64,000 bases of DNA from Rhododendron vialii (Eukaryota; Streptophyta; Magnoliopsida; Ericales; Ericaceae): assembly GCF_030253575.1 (NCBI RefSeq), contig NC_080562.1, positions 20,993,852 through 21,057,851 of the forward strand. Reading direction: 5' to 3'. How positions within the stretch are numbered: the stretch's first letter is position 1; every line of letters starts with the position of its first letter. Below the pieces are notes generated by a model. It was not told where the DNA came from, made no database searches, and was given only the letters and a program-made list of their open reading frames with translations. Shown here one piece after another: positions 11,801-22,294 of the stretch. The position numbers and the translations under genes were made by a program.

Positions 11801-14800
11801 CACGAAGAAGACTGCCAAACCCGAGCAAAGGTCTTACGAGAAGAAGAAGGATTACAGGCCAAAGGATTACAGCCAGGGAAAGAAGGAGAACAAGCTTGTG
11901 CCCGACCCAGATCATTCTTCGCTGTAAATACGATCTTCAAAGACCCTATTTACTGGATACTTTTTCGAATAAAGCATCGCCCGTGGTTCAAGTGGCCAGC
12001 GGACAAAATACCGGGGGACTTCAAGTCCAGAAGGGACACCAGCGAACATTGTAGTTACCACAAGGACTGGGGGCACATGACGGAGAATTGTGAGTCTTAC
12101 AAGAGGTTCTTGGAAGAGAAGGTTGCAAAGGTCCTCTTGGACGAGTATATCGAACAAGCTCCGGGAAACCAGGAAGTAGCCATGGAGTTAGAGTTCAATA
12201 GGGCTGATCCAAATGATACACAGCCTGGCAGCTCCCTACACTCGAAAGGAGGTAAGGATCTTGAGGAGACAAGCCGAGCATGACAGTCACGTGACGAAGC
12301 TCGCCAAAAAGAGTGAGGCCGGATGGAAGGCTAGAAGACGTGATTAGTTTTACGGACAAGGACCTAAAAGGAGTACAAGTTCCCCATAACGATGCGTTAG
12401 TCACCCTACGTGCAGGAGACTATGACATCGAGAAAATCCTCGTGGATTAGGGGAGTTGCACCGAAGTGTTGGCAGATGGGGCTGGACCAAGCCGAGCTTG
12501 TAGAGTCTATAACGCCACTAATCGGGTTTAGCGCAGATGCTGTATGGCCCCTTGGGAGGGTAACTTTTTCAAATAAAGCATCGCCCGTGGTTCAGGTGGC
12601 CAGCGGACAAAATACCAGGGGACTTCAAGTCCAGAAGGGACACCAGCGAACGGTGTAGTTACCACAAGGACTGGGGGCACATGACGAAGAATTGTGAGTC
12701 TTACAAGAGGTTCTTGGAAGAGAAGGTTGCAAAGGTCCTCTTGGACGAGTATATCGAACAAGCTCCGGGAAACCGGGAAGTAGCCATGGAGTTAGAGTTC
12801 AATAGGGCTGATCCAAATGATACACGGCCTGGCAGCTCCCTACACTCAAAAGGAGGTAAGGATCTTGAGGAGACAAGCCGAGCACGACAGTCACGTGATG
12901 AAGCTCGCCAAAAAGAGAGTGAGGCCAGACGAAAGGCTAGAAGACGTGATTAGTTTTACAGACAAGGACCTAAAAGGAGTACAAGTTCCCCATAATGATG
13001 CGTTAGCTGTCACCCTACGTGCGGGAGACTATGACATCGAGAAAATCCTCGTGGATTAGGGGAGTTGCACCGAAGTGTTGGCAGATGGGGCTAGACCAAG
13101 CCGAGCTTGTAGAGTCTATAACGCCACTAATCGGGTTTAGCGCAGATGCTGTATGGCCCCTTGGGAGGGTAACTTTGCATGTACGGGCGGGATCGATGGT
13201 CTTGCCCACGGATTTTTTTGGTGGTAGATGTGTCATCCTCCTACAATGCGATCAATGGGGGGACGTGGTTGCATAGGATGAAGGCGATATCTTCAACCTA
13301 TCACCAAATGGTAAAATATCCGGGAGCAGATGGCATCGAGAGCATCCGAGAAAACCAAAAGGCCGTGCAACAGTGACTGGTCCAGATAGTGAAGAAAACA
13401 CCAAAGGCGCATTTGGTAAATTCGGTAGAGTTTCAGGACCAGCCGACGCTCGAAGACGTTGGGGGGATCCAACCAAGAAGGCAGTAGAGGGATTGAGGAA
13501 TCCAAATTGGGGATGACCCAAAGAGAAACTTCCTTATCGGCGAAACCTTAGCCGAGCAGGAACAGCAGGAGCTCATAGAGTTCTTGAGACAGCACATCGA
13601 CATATTCGCTTGGACACCACGAAGATGCCAAGGGTCGATCCCGAAGTGATTTGCCATCACTTGAATTTGGATCCCCAGCACAAACCTGTGGTGCAAAAGA
13701 AGAGAAGGTTGGCAATACAACACACGGACAAACACCGTGAACACCGTTGGAAGTATATTATCCAGATTGGTTGTCAAACACCGTTGTGGTAAAGAAAAGA
13801 ATGGCAAATGGAGATTCTGCGTGAACTTTACTAGCCTGAACAAAGCCTGCCCCAAGGACAGCTTCCCACTGCCAAGGATGGACAAGTCGATAGATGCCAC
13901 CGCGGGGTACCAGCGAATGAGCTTTCTGGATGCATACCAAGGATACCATTAGATAGCCATGTACGGGCCCAACCATGAGAAAACCTCGTTTATAACACCA
14001 CGAGTTATAAGGTGATGTCGTTCAGACTTAGAAATGCGGGGGCGACGTACCAGAGGTTGGCAACCAAGATGTTTAAAGAACAGCATGGTAAGACCATGGA
14101 AATCTTCATCGACAACATGGTAGTAAAAAGTAGAGAAAGGGAGGACCACGTTGCAGACCTAAAGGAGACCTTTGAGGTATTAAGGAAGTATAGGCTAAAA
14201 CTCAATGCATCAAAGTGCGCATTAGGGGTTAGTTCTGGAAAGTTCCTGGGACACTTGGTGACGAGAAGGGGCATCGAGGCGAATCCCGACCAGATTTCTG
14301 CAATTCATAATTTGGCAAGTCCCCAAACTACAAAGGAAGTCCAAAGGTTAACAGGGATGGCGGCAGCACTTAATCGATTTATAAGTCGATCCTCCGATAA
14401 GCGCAGATCGTTCTTTCAGTTGCTTAAAAAGAGAGTAGGGTATAAATGGGGAGCGAAGTGCGAGCAAGCATTCCAAGAGTTGAAACAATACTTAACCTCT
14501 CCCCCATTGTTTAGCGGTATCAGAGCACACGGTGAGCGCGACGCTCCTCCGAATAAAGGACGCTGAGCAAGTCCCGATCTACTACGTAAGACTCTGTTAA
14601 GTGCGGAGACGAGATATCTCCCACTCGAGAAACTGGTCTTGGCCCTACTAACGGTTTCTAGGAAGCTGCCTCATTATTTCGAAAGCCACCCGATCATTGT
14701 GTATGCGGAATTCCCGTTGAAGGCCTTGCTTCGAAAAGCGGACTTCTTAGGAAGGATCACTACTTGGTCGGTGGAACTAAGTCAGTACAAGATTGACTAC

Positions 14801-17800
14801 CAACCGCGAACAGCGATAAAGGGCATAGTCTTGGCAGAGTTTTCGCCATCGGCCTTACCTCCGCCACCGTTGGACGGACCAAGGCTGGGGAGCGAGGGAA
14901 CAGGGGTGGAGAAAGTATTAGCCGAACAAGGAGTCTACACCCCCGAGGGGGACCCAAAAGAGTGGAAGATGTACGTAGACGGGTCGGCTTGCAACAAAGG
15001 ATTAGGCGCGGGGGTGGTGATTTTCTCCCCCGAGGGTCTCGTCCTTGAGCAAGCCGTGCGACTCGAGTTTAGCACGTTGAACAACGTGGCAGAGTATGAG
15101 GCTCTACTTGCCAGACTGCGTAGTGCCGAGGTGCTAAACACACGGAAGCTGAGGGTTCACTATGATTCACAGTTGGTGGTAAACCAGCTTTCCGGGGAAT
15201 ACGAGGCACAGAACGAGAAGATGGCAGCTTACGTGGAGGCAGCCAAGATTCTTCTTGGAAGGTTTGAGCAGGATCATGTGCAACAAATTAGCTCGGGGCA
15301 GAATGCACATTCGGACTCACTGGCCTGCCTAGCTTCAGCAGTCCCTACAGAAGGAGGACGGTGACGGTTGAACATTTCAGTAGGCCAAGTATAGACCAGG
15401 CCGAGGAAATGGTGCTAGAACTCGAGATGGGCCCGAGCTGGATGGACCCGATAGTGAGTTAACTACGGGACGAAACACTTCCAATCGATAAAAGGGAGGC
15501 TCATAAGATCAAAGCCAAGTCTTCAAGGTTTTGGGTCTCATCGGAGGGGAAGTTGTACAAGACGTCCTTCACTGGGCCGTACTTGCTATGTGTGCACCCC
15601 TAAATGGTGGACTTTATGAAATCCACGAGGGAACGTGTGGAGGACATGCAAGTGGTCGATCCATAGCCCAGGAACGTGTGGAGGACATGCAAGTGGCCGA
15701 TCCATAGCCCACCGAGCGATCTCTCAGGGCTATTGGTGGCCGCACATGCAGGACACAAAGGCTTACGTAAAAGTGTGAGACGTGTCAGAGGTTTGCCTCG
15801 ATAATACGGTCACCAGCCGAGGATCTACTGCCACTTACGAGCCCATGGCATTTGGGACTGAGGCATACCGAACTACGCCGAGGAGTTCCACTGGTTAAAC
15901 ACCGTACTCCCAGGGCATTTGGGACTGAGTCAATGATACCCCTCGAGATAAGGCTGCCAACAAATCGAACGGCTCTGGTAAAAAGTGGGGGTAATGATCG
16001 AGCCCTAGCTTGGGAACGTGTGTTGGTGAAACTAGCATCGTACCGGGAGAGGCTTATGAGAAGCTATGACAAGAGGGTAACCCACAGGGAGTTTAGTGCG
16101 GGTGATTTGGTATTGAGGAAGGTGCTCGGAAACACTAAAGTCAAGACCGATGGAAAGCTCGGACCGAACTGGGAAGGTCCGTACAAAGTAACAGAAGTGG
16201 CTGGAGTGAGATCCTATCGTTTGGCAGATTTGGACGGATATCCAGTCCCTCTAGGCCCTGGAATGTGCAGAATCGGAAGAAATTCCGGGTCTAGGCAAAG
16301 CTAAGTAGCTTGTTTTTTGAAATTTTCGTTTAGGATTTCATCTTCAAATAAATTTGGCAGTGTGCCACGTAGTAAGATGTGTTTTTTGCTTTCGAATAAA
16401 GTGTGGCATTATGCCCCAGTGTTATAATGTTTATCTATGTTTAGAATTCGCTGCTTCATTGCAGCCGTTATATTTTCATGAAGTTATGAATAAAACTTTC
16501 AGTTTTTTGTATTTATTGGCTTGATAAACTGTTGACTTAATTATGTTGGTCTGGGCATGAAAACGCTTGAGTATGGACCTAAATGTTCTATTTAACCCCA
16601 TACTGGGGGATCAGTAATTATAGGGGATGCACCAAAACTCGACCTATTCGAAAACATTTTTGAATACGTTAATATTCAAACAAAATAGACAGCGTTGGGT
16701 GCTCAGGAACAAAACTTTGTCCCGCGATAGGATAGGTACGCACATACCTAGGTAATGGCAACAGATAATGCCAAGCTACGAATAAAAGCCGAGTGAGGGC
16801 CAAGCACAAGCAAGCTTGGGCCCAAACAACGAGGAATGCTCAAAGTGAGGGCCAAGCACGTGTAAGCTTGGGCCTGAGCAACGAAGAATGCTCAAAGTAA
16901 GTGCCAAGCACAAGCAAGCTTGAGCCCGAGCAACGAGAAATGCACAAGGTAAGGGCCAAGCATGAGCAAGCTTGGACCCAACCAACGAAGAATGCTCAAA
17001 GTAAGGGCCAAGCACGAGCAAGCTTAGGTCAGAGCAATGAGGAATGCTCAAGGTAAGGGCCAAGCACGAGCAAGCTTGGGCCCGAGCAACGAGGAATGCT
17101 CCAGGTAAGGGCCAAGCATGAGCAAGCTTGGGCCCGAGCAACGAAGAATGCTCAAAATAAGCGGGGCAAAATGCGAAACCGCTTGGGCCCGGGCATCGAG
17201 GATTGCCCAGACAAAAGACCAAAACACGAATGAGTTTGAGTCAAGTATAAACACTAAAAAATGAGAATCTCGGATAGTAAACACGCAAGGAAGGTATGAG
17301 TGAACTAAACATGGGTTACGAAGAAAACCCGGAACACGACATAACGTATATGCAAGGATGCCACGAAGGGCAACAAGTAGTGAGATTAAAAGCCACGAAG
17401 GACTGCTAAAACTAAGGGCCATGACAAGCCAATAAAGTACGAGTCCTTTGGCCGTGCAAAAGGGCCACCTGAATCATCAACACCCCGAAGGGTCTCAACG
17501 CAGTATAAAATGTAGTAAAAGCCACAACGGGCACAGAACGAGTTAGAAAAAGTTTTAACAGTCACGCAGGGCCAAGGAACATGTTTCATCTACCACACAG
17601 GGTAGGACTGAAAAAGAAATGGTTTGGAAACTTACCAAGTCAGGCAGCCAGGGCAATCGTCTCTTGATCAACATCGATCACGGGAGTAGGAGGGTTGGCA
17701 GAGGCTGTGAGGTTGGCTTGGACGACTGGATCAACCAGTGCAGGAGAAGGTAATAGGCCAGAACGGTCAACAAAAGCGGCCACCGAACTGCTGCCACCTC

Positions 17801-20800
17801 CTTGTTGGCCAGGAACAGCACGCACTTGTCGTAGGAAGCATAACAGGGGCCGAAGGGCTCATCACTAATCTTAGTGATGGTTAGGTCCAGACCCTCCGAG
17901 ACCCGATCTTGAGCCCAAAGGGGCAAGTCCTCCCGCACATCAACTTGCCCCAGGCAGTACGCCCAGCACTTTGCCCAAATCTTCCTCACAACGCTCGGCA
18001 CCTGGTCCTCGAATTGCCTGGATGCTTCATCGAAGCCGTAATCATAGGCCTCCGGGATATTCTCTTCAAATATCCTCACATTCTCCTCTGCTTTTCCGAG
18101 CTCCTCCATTGCCTTCACGAAATTCGCCTCCACCTCTTTTCCCTTCTCACGCTCGGTCTCCAGCTGCCGGCCAAGCTACATGGCTGTGTCCTTGAACTTG
18201 AAGTTTTCCTCCCCCAACCTGTTGACCTCACCCAGTAGCCTGGTGTTCTCGGCTATCAACCTTGTTACCTCGGCGTCCCCTTGGCGAGCCCTCCCGCAAA
18301 CTTCGACCATCTTCTGGATAGCCTGCAGAAAGGGAAAGATAGTTAAGGTGTGCTGAAGTATGATAAAATCAGAAAGGATCGAGAGGAAGGAAAGCCTTAC
18401 CCTAATCCAATGAGAGACTGTTGTCCTCTCGAACCTGTCCAGGGATGATTCTTTCTCTTTGATCATATTGGGGAGAAGCAGGAGGCCTTGAGCCAAGGCA
18501 ATGGCAGTCTCCAAAGAGCCCGCGGAGTCTTCAGTGTTGACTGGGCGGTCGCCTCGAAGGAGTGCCGAGGCCAGGCGGTAGGAAAGGAAGAGATGCTCAA
18601 AGCTAATTGAGAAGCCAGTGAAGGGGCAGGGTACAAGCAAAGGCGGCGTTAAGCTCTTGAAACGCGCAGAGGGATAGTTGATCCTCATCCTCCTCTCCTC
18701 CGAAAGCGTCTTGATGAAACCGCTTGCGACGAGCATCGGTGAGAATGCCAGAAGGAAGAGAACAGGAAGAGGTAGCACGTGCGGAGGGCGTGGAGCCAGG
18801 CAAACCAGAGGGAACCTATGTTGCACGGACTCGCCCAAACCTGTGGAGTACCCGTGTCAACACGATCCGACACAGGTGCAGGTGCGGGATGTGAGTCGGG
18901 TACGGCCCCTTCAATCCATACCCAAGTCCGAGCAACATAGGAGGGAACACGTGATCCATTACGACCCACCATGGCCGCGAGGTTAAGACGACGAGACATG
19001 TCGGGATCAGCAAAATAATCAGAGGGGGATATGAGGGTTACGCGGCCGGAGGAAGAGGCACCGATATCACTTAAATGCACCTGAGGGATGCAAACAAAAA
19101 GGTCAACCTGACCTTGTTGCGCGGCAACGGTGACAATGTGGTCCTAACGGTTGCAGCAGCGGTTATTTGGATGAGAAGGGCTGCCGGCTCTTGGACGTAA
19201 AGCTCGAGTGTAGGAAACGAACGCTGAGTACGGGGCTCAGGTCAGAGGCTGATACCACCCGTGCAGGTGGGGGTATAGCCAAGCAGGATATGGGCAGCCC
19301 GACCAAGTCCGGCACCAACCACACTAGGAACAGTTGTAGTCAAGAGCTCGGCGTATGTCAAGCAGGAGGACTAGCGGGCTGATGATGCGATGACCGTCAT
19401 TTATGTTAGGAGCTACATAACGAGAAAGATGAAGTGTAAGATAATTATGCTAATGTATATCACAAAAAGGAAGTAGAATTGCTCGGGAGGGAAGAAGGGG
19501 ACTCACGGGGCAGCCGTAGGCGTGAGGGACGTGCAACCCAACAGGCCTGCCTTCCTTGTCCCTTTCTTCCCAGTTGTCGGTGACGACGAAGAAGTCATCG
19601 TTGTCTCCCCGAGTAGAGTCTGGTGTGTGCGTGACCAACTTTCTATTCTTTTGTTGGGCCTTGAGATAGTAAAAGCTCTTCTCACTGGTTGAGACGATAC
19701 TGTACATATGATGTATGTCCCAGAAACCTAGGTTTGTGCCAAGAATCTAGTATAGGGCAACAATGCCCATAACCAGGCCGAATACGTTGATTGTACACTG
19801 AAGGGGGGCAAGGCGGTATGTATTCAAAGTCTGACAGAGTAGGGGGTGGAAGGGGAAACGAACTCCCCCCTCGACTATGGACATGACAAAGATGCGAAGG
19901 ACCAGGTGGTCAAAGCCCTCTTGCATGGCATCAACCGGAGCAAGCTCCAGATGAATATCATAGGGAACGCCGTAGCGTTGCCTAAACTGCTGTAATCTCT
20001 CAGGGGTGTCACACAAGCGCCTAAAGCAGCCAGACCTAATCACCTTTATGATGGGGGGTTTTGGGTGCAACTAGGGCAAAAATCCTAGATGTGCAGAGAT
20101 AAGACACAAAGAGGGATAGATGAAAAGCAAAGATAAAGAACTTACTCAAAGGAAGTAGAGTCTGGCGAAGGTTTTCCGACAAAAAACGGGATGATCGGAC
20201 TCGAAGGTGGCGGGTTGCAGTCGCTTAGAAAGAAGATAAACAGTAACAATGGCGAGGGAGATGTTAGTCTGGGACTAGAGAGAGAGAGTGAAAAGTTGAA
20301 AAGGGATTTGAAATTATTATAAAACCCCAAAAAGTGGGGTGACGTACCGAGAACATCACCCAAGGGACGCCGCTTTGGCAAAATTGGAGAAGAGAGCGTC
20401 GCTTCGCATTGAATGCAAAGGAGGCGTGATGTGCCACGTGGCGCAAAAAGTAGTCTCTTCAGACTCTCTGGGTACGATTGATCCCAGAAGCTGGAAAAAG
20501 CAAAAGGCGTTTGAAAAACACCCGACCAAAGTATTGTTCACGAAAGAACTTTACCCATTGCTCGCTGCCGAGCAGCAGAAATGGGCAAAGTTGGGGAGCA
20601 ATTGTAGTAGGGCTTTCCCCGAGGTAGGGAAAATACACTCAAACACATGCTAAGTAGGCACCACGTAAGGGTGCGACGCAAGGGATAAAGGCCGACCACG
20701 TGTGGAGCACGGGAACACTAACAAGAGTGCGCACAGGGAAGTGCACGTGGCAGCACGACAGCACCACGGGAAGGTGCGTAAGGGCAAGTAGGGTTATTAA

Positions 20801-22294
20801 CGGACATTAATGAGCAAAGGTGCTCAAAATGGTTGCCGAGCAAAAAACACGATAACATAGCAATAGCCGAGCTAAGCCGACTAGCGAAATGGGTGGCTGG
20901 ATAGGTCCGGAATGTTTTGGAACGAGGTCTTTACGTGATAAAGGCAGATCCCACGTATAAAGGAATAATAAATTCTGCCGTGAAAGGGACAAAATTACTA
21001 TATGGAACAAATTCCACATAGGGAGAGTTTCCTAGCAAGCAAGGGATCTCGGCTCATTGGGGCAAAAAGTCCCAGAAAGCTAGGTTTCCTATACGGGTAA
21101 GGAAACTTAGGGCAACACGAGAGCTTAGAGAGCAAGTCATACGAAATCTATAAATATGAGGTAAACCTAATTACGCAATGAGCCATAATATCTCTGCCAG
21201 TCTTCCTTACGAATGCTAACTTTGCCATCGAAGAGCCTTTGCCGACGAGAGGCATAGGTGCGCTCACTATTTTTGTGCTGCAGGTTTTAGGGTTCCGGCG
21301 AAGTTGTCACGTGCGTTGATCTCAAAGAGTGTCGTTCTTACTAAGGCGGTTTTCACCCTTTACAGTTTATGAGACGAGTCAATCTCAAACGAGCTTCAAT
21401 CGAGACAATCACTAACCGATCTCGAGTAGCTTGAATTTATTAAACATCATAAGTCGACCGAGCCATGTAGTAGTTTGTTCGAGCTTGAATCAAAAGCTGA
21501 ACGAGCTTCAAAAAACAAATCAATCTCCAATGAACTCCTAACGAGCGAACACAAGCTCAAACTCGAACAATTTGGTTCGTTTATCGACCTCCCAGTGGTT
21601 TCCAAAACCACCCACTGGCTGCACTATCTGTGTAGGTCCAAGTCCCATAATCTTTCAAAATTCTCTACGCTCCTGCTCTCAATCCTCGCACTACGTGCAT
21701 TTCAAAGAGGCATGCCCACAATCCCGTTCACACACACGCACAGGGGTATGCCCCTGCAAGTTTTTTGTAGCTTCTTGCGCTTTTTGGTGATATAAAATTT
21801 TACTTGCCCCCACCCCCCCAAAAAAAAAAAAAAAACAAAACATGTGACTTAAGCGTAGTGGTACACAAATAGCTGTAAGAAGTTAGGAGTTTATCGATGT
21901 CTTAATGTAAACGTACCTTGGGTTCCCCGTCGATGAAAATTACGGATCCATCCGCGTAGGGGAGCAGAGAGCGGCCGTTCTTGGGGTGAAACCGGATCGG
22001 GACGCCGCGACCCGACTCCGGGTTGAAGGCGAAGACTGATTTGAAGCCGTACTTGTCGAGGATGCCTCCGATTTCGATCTGGTCCTGCTCCCACCCGCCG
22101 AGGGCCGACTTGAAGACGTCGATAGGGCCTGTTCCTCGCCGGTAGAGGTGGACCTCGACCTCGGGGACCTTGGTCCGAACCGATCTCTTCGTCGGTAGCA
22201 GTGGCAAAGACTCGTCGGGGTCGGTGGTTATTTCGACGTCGTCGTTGTGAGTTGCTTCTTCGATCTCTCCGGCTGTGGGGGCCTCTACCTCCAT
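5817..22294 (-). CDS. Conserved plant small membrane protein, two exons split by a 15.9-kb TE-filled intron
   Basis: Exon 1 (22294-21917) encodes 126 residues: an acidic N terminus (start MEVEAP) and a conserved-looking domain with KYGFKSVFAFNPESGRG and GSVIFIDGEPK, ending at a strong donor (AAG|GTACGT). Exon 2 (6029-5817) follows an acceptor TTTCAG and adds 70 residues: a hydrophobic segment (KILLGVAVITFMIVFVM), a second one (PPWILACVVIVF), and a basic tail ending EKRGT at a TGA. Both junctions are phase 0, so the assembled protein is 196 residues with two likely transmembrane helices. Function is unknown to me. The intron (21916-6030) carries a complete LTR retrotransposon, a hAT-like element and other repeats. 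The joining of the two exons is inference from phase, orientation and lack of competing exons; a transcript would settle it. Confidence 0.62.
6280..7723. mobile_element. hAT-like non-autonomous element
   Basis: Terminal inverted repeats begin CTATGTAGCACCGA on the left and match CTATGTAGCAGCGA at the right end, followed by related GGACACG/GGACATG-rich arms. Eight-bp flanks AGTAGCAT (6272-6279) and AGTAGAAT (7724-7731) agree at seven positions, the target duplication length of hAT elements. No transposase is seen. It lies inside the intron of the membrane-protein gene and is itself interrupted by the repeat at 6642-7479. Confidence 0.6.
6642..7479. mobile_element. Nested repeat with short inverted ends
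   Basis: The left end CAGTGGTGGCGCCA and, inverted, the right end TAGTGGCGACTCTAGG share a further GGTAGCA...GGTCA stretch, consistent with an inserted TIR element. I could not find a clean target duplication, so the boundaries are approximate. Confidence 0.4.
7732..9835. other. Intronic spacer with a truncated Stowaway-like end
   Basis: No gene can be supported. Near 8284, CTACTTCCGTCCGTATTTG resembles the CTCCCTCCGT terminus of Stowaway MITEs, without a matching partner nearby. A purine-rich block (GAGAGAAATGAATGAGAG-like) lies at about 9020-9090. Confidence 0.4.
9838..9982. repeat. Stowaway-like end and pre-existing element that received the LTR retrotransposon
   Basis: CTCCCTCCGTCCGTGTTTG just after a TA dinucleotide at about 9838 is a typical Stowaway/mariner terminus. 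From about 9916 the sequence CCACTGG...GATTAACGAACCGAATGAGC is matched in inverse by CCAGTGG and GTTCGTTTATCGAC near 21580-21600, so the LTR element split an older TIR-bounded repeat. Confidence 0.45.
9983..10780 (+). repeat. 5' LTR (798 bp)
   Basis: It begins TG and ends CA. It aligns along its length with 20603-21364, with substitutions and several short indels, so the insertion is not recent. Confidence 0.92.
10534..10540 (+). promoter_or_regulatory. TATA box of the 5' LTR promoter
   Basis: TATAAAT sits in the 3' half of the LTR, with an equivalent TATAAATA at 21149-21156 in the 3' LTR. It would start the element's genomic RNA. Confidence 0.55.
10782..10800 (+). other. Primer-binding site
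   Basis: TTGGCGCCGTCGGTGGGAA begins two bases after the LTR. TGGCGCCGT-type sites at this place are usual for plant Ty3 elements and mark where a host tRNA primes minus-strand synthesis. Confidence 0.75.
10828..12953 (+). pseudogene. Retrotransposon gag, broken
   Basis: Fragments in shifting frames give a basic, charged N terminus (10828-11290), the core gag domain (11304-11606, with AMAWFHKLAPNSIRSW and SYAKKYWEAFNEI), a Lys/Arg-rich linker (11649-11927), and a zinc-knuckle-like segment CSYHKDWGHMTENC. The last part exists twice because of an approximately 605-bp tandem duplication. A stop and a frameshift separate the core from the linker. Gag would form the particle that packages the RNA. 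Confidence 0.8.
11961..13171 (+). repeat. Tandem duplication of about 605 bp (gag 3' part to protease)
   Basis: Unit 1 starts at 11961 (TTTTTCGAATAAAGCATCG) and unit 2 at about 12565 (TTTTTCAAATAAAGCATCG). The right end of unit 1 (TGTATGGCCCCTTGGGAGGG, 12541) recurs at 13150. The period is about 604-609 bp and the copies are nearly identical. The unit 1/unit 2 junction falls at a shared ACTTT, suggesting a microhomology-mediated event. Confidence 0.85.
13010..16304 (+). pseudogene. Retrotransposon pol: protease, RT, RNase H, second RNase H, integrase remnant
   Basis: A protease-like phrase VD*GSCTEV (13053-13076) has a TAG inside the catalytic motif. Reverse transcriptase follows (13560-14400), with NGKWRFCVNFTSLNKACPKD, SFLDAYQGYH then TAG, and RNAGATYQRL. 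The catalytic YIDD box reads FIDN. RNase H follows (14639-14815). A second RNase H lies at about 14965-15330, with acidic residues D114, E152, D176 and D226 of the 241-residue ORF at 14639. Integrase is mostly lost: past several stops only the C-terminal part remains (15950-16270, SAGDLVLRKV and GPNWEGPYKV). A 42-bp duplication lies at about 15630-15713. Many of the lesions read as C-to-T or G-to-A changes. Confidence 0.85.
16305..16790. other. Non-coding spacer after pol
   Basis: AT-rich region between pol and the 52-bp repeat; no ORF or domain is seen. Confidence 0.5.
16793..17212. repeat. 52-bp tandem repeat, seven units plus a degenerate eighth
   Basis: Units start at 16793, 16845, 16897, 16949, 17001, 17053 and 17105, each like GTAAGGGCCAAGCACGAGCA followed by AGCTTGGGCCCGAGCAACGA and GGAATGCTCAAA; a diverged copy starts at 17157. 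Satellite arrays in the 3' non-coding region are known for Tat-type elements. The 148-residue reverse ORF across it is an artefact of repeat composition. Confidence 0.92.
17640..20330 (-). pseudogene. Antisense gene-like unit in the retrotransposon (plant 'gypsy-type transposon' domain protein)
   Basis: Minus-strand coding blocks lie at 20070-19747, 19707-19450, 18838-18176 and 18133-17678. The first (IKVIRSGCFRRLCDTPERLQ, then GVRFPFHPLLCQTLNTYRLAP) and second (EKSFYYLKAQQKNRKLV, DNWEERDKEGRPVG) look like the domain annotated as putative gypsy-type transposon protein (PF04195-like). The later blocks are rich in coiled-coil-like Glu/Lys/Leu (ARQGDAEVTRLIAENTRLL). Upstream there is a TATA-like TTTATAATAA (about 20318), a CT-rich leader, a donor GTAAGT at 20145 and an acceptor CCCTAG at 20071, so it looks spliced. 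No clean ATG is seen, and stops interrupt it. Function unknown; antisense ORFs are described in the Tat group. Confidence 0.6.
20583..20602 (+). other. Polypurine tract
   Basis: GGGCAAAGTTGGGGAGCAAT lies immediately before the 3' LTR, where plus-strand priming occurs. The TTGGGGAGCAATT form is common in plant Ty3 elements. Confidence 0.7.
20603..21364 (+). repeat. 3' LTR (762 bp)
   Basis: It starts TGTAGTAGGG and ends TTTACA, matches 9983-10780, and is followed by the target duplication GTTTA. It is shorter than the 5' LTR because of small deletions. Confidence 0.92.
21365..21916. other. Right flank of the LTR element inside the host intron
   Basis: Contains the other half of the disrupted older repeat (GAGCTTGAA- and GAACGAGC-rich, ending CCAGTGG near 21600) and a poly-C/poly-A tract at 21815-21840. 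No gene other than the intron of the membrane-protein gene. Confidence 0.5.

Larger units (their letters stand above)
9983..21364 (+). mobile_element. Complete but decayed Ty3/Tat-type LTR retrotransposon
   Basis: Both LTRs start TGTAGTAGGG and end in TTTACA, and the 5-bp flanks are identical, GTTTA (9978-9982 and 21365-21369), which fixes the insertion exactly. Order inside: primer-binding site, gag, protease, reverse transcriptase, RNase H, second RNase H, integrase remnant, a 52-bp satellite, an antisense unit, polypurine tract. The extra RNase H domain and long 3' region with an antisense ORF are features known from the Tat group. Every coding part has stops or frameshifts, so it is not autonomous now. 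Length 11,382 bp. It lies in the intron of the membrane-protein gene, opposite to that gene's direction. Confidence 0.92.

Noticed and set aside
13433..13900. 155-residue minus-strand ORF
   Set aside because: It is antisense to the reverse transcriptase region; composition is explained by the pol reading frame.
16776..17222. 148-residue minus-strand ORF
   Set aside because: It is generated by the 52-bp satellite; the period is not a multiple of three, so the apparent protein repeat is a frame-cycling artefact.
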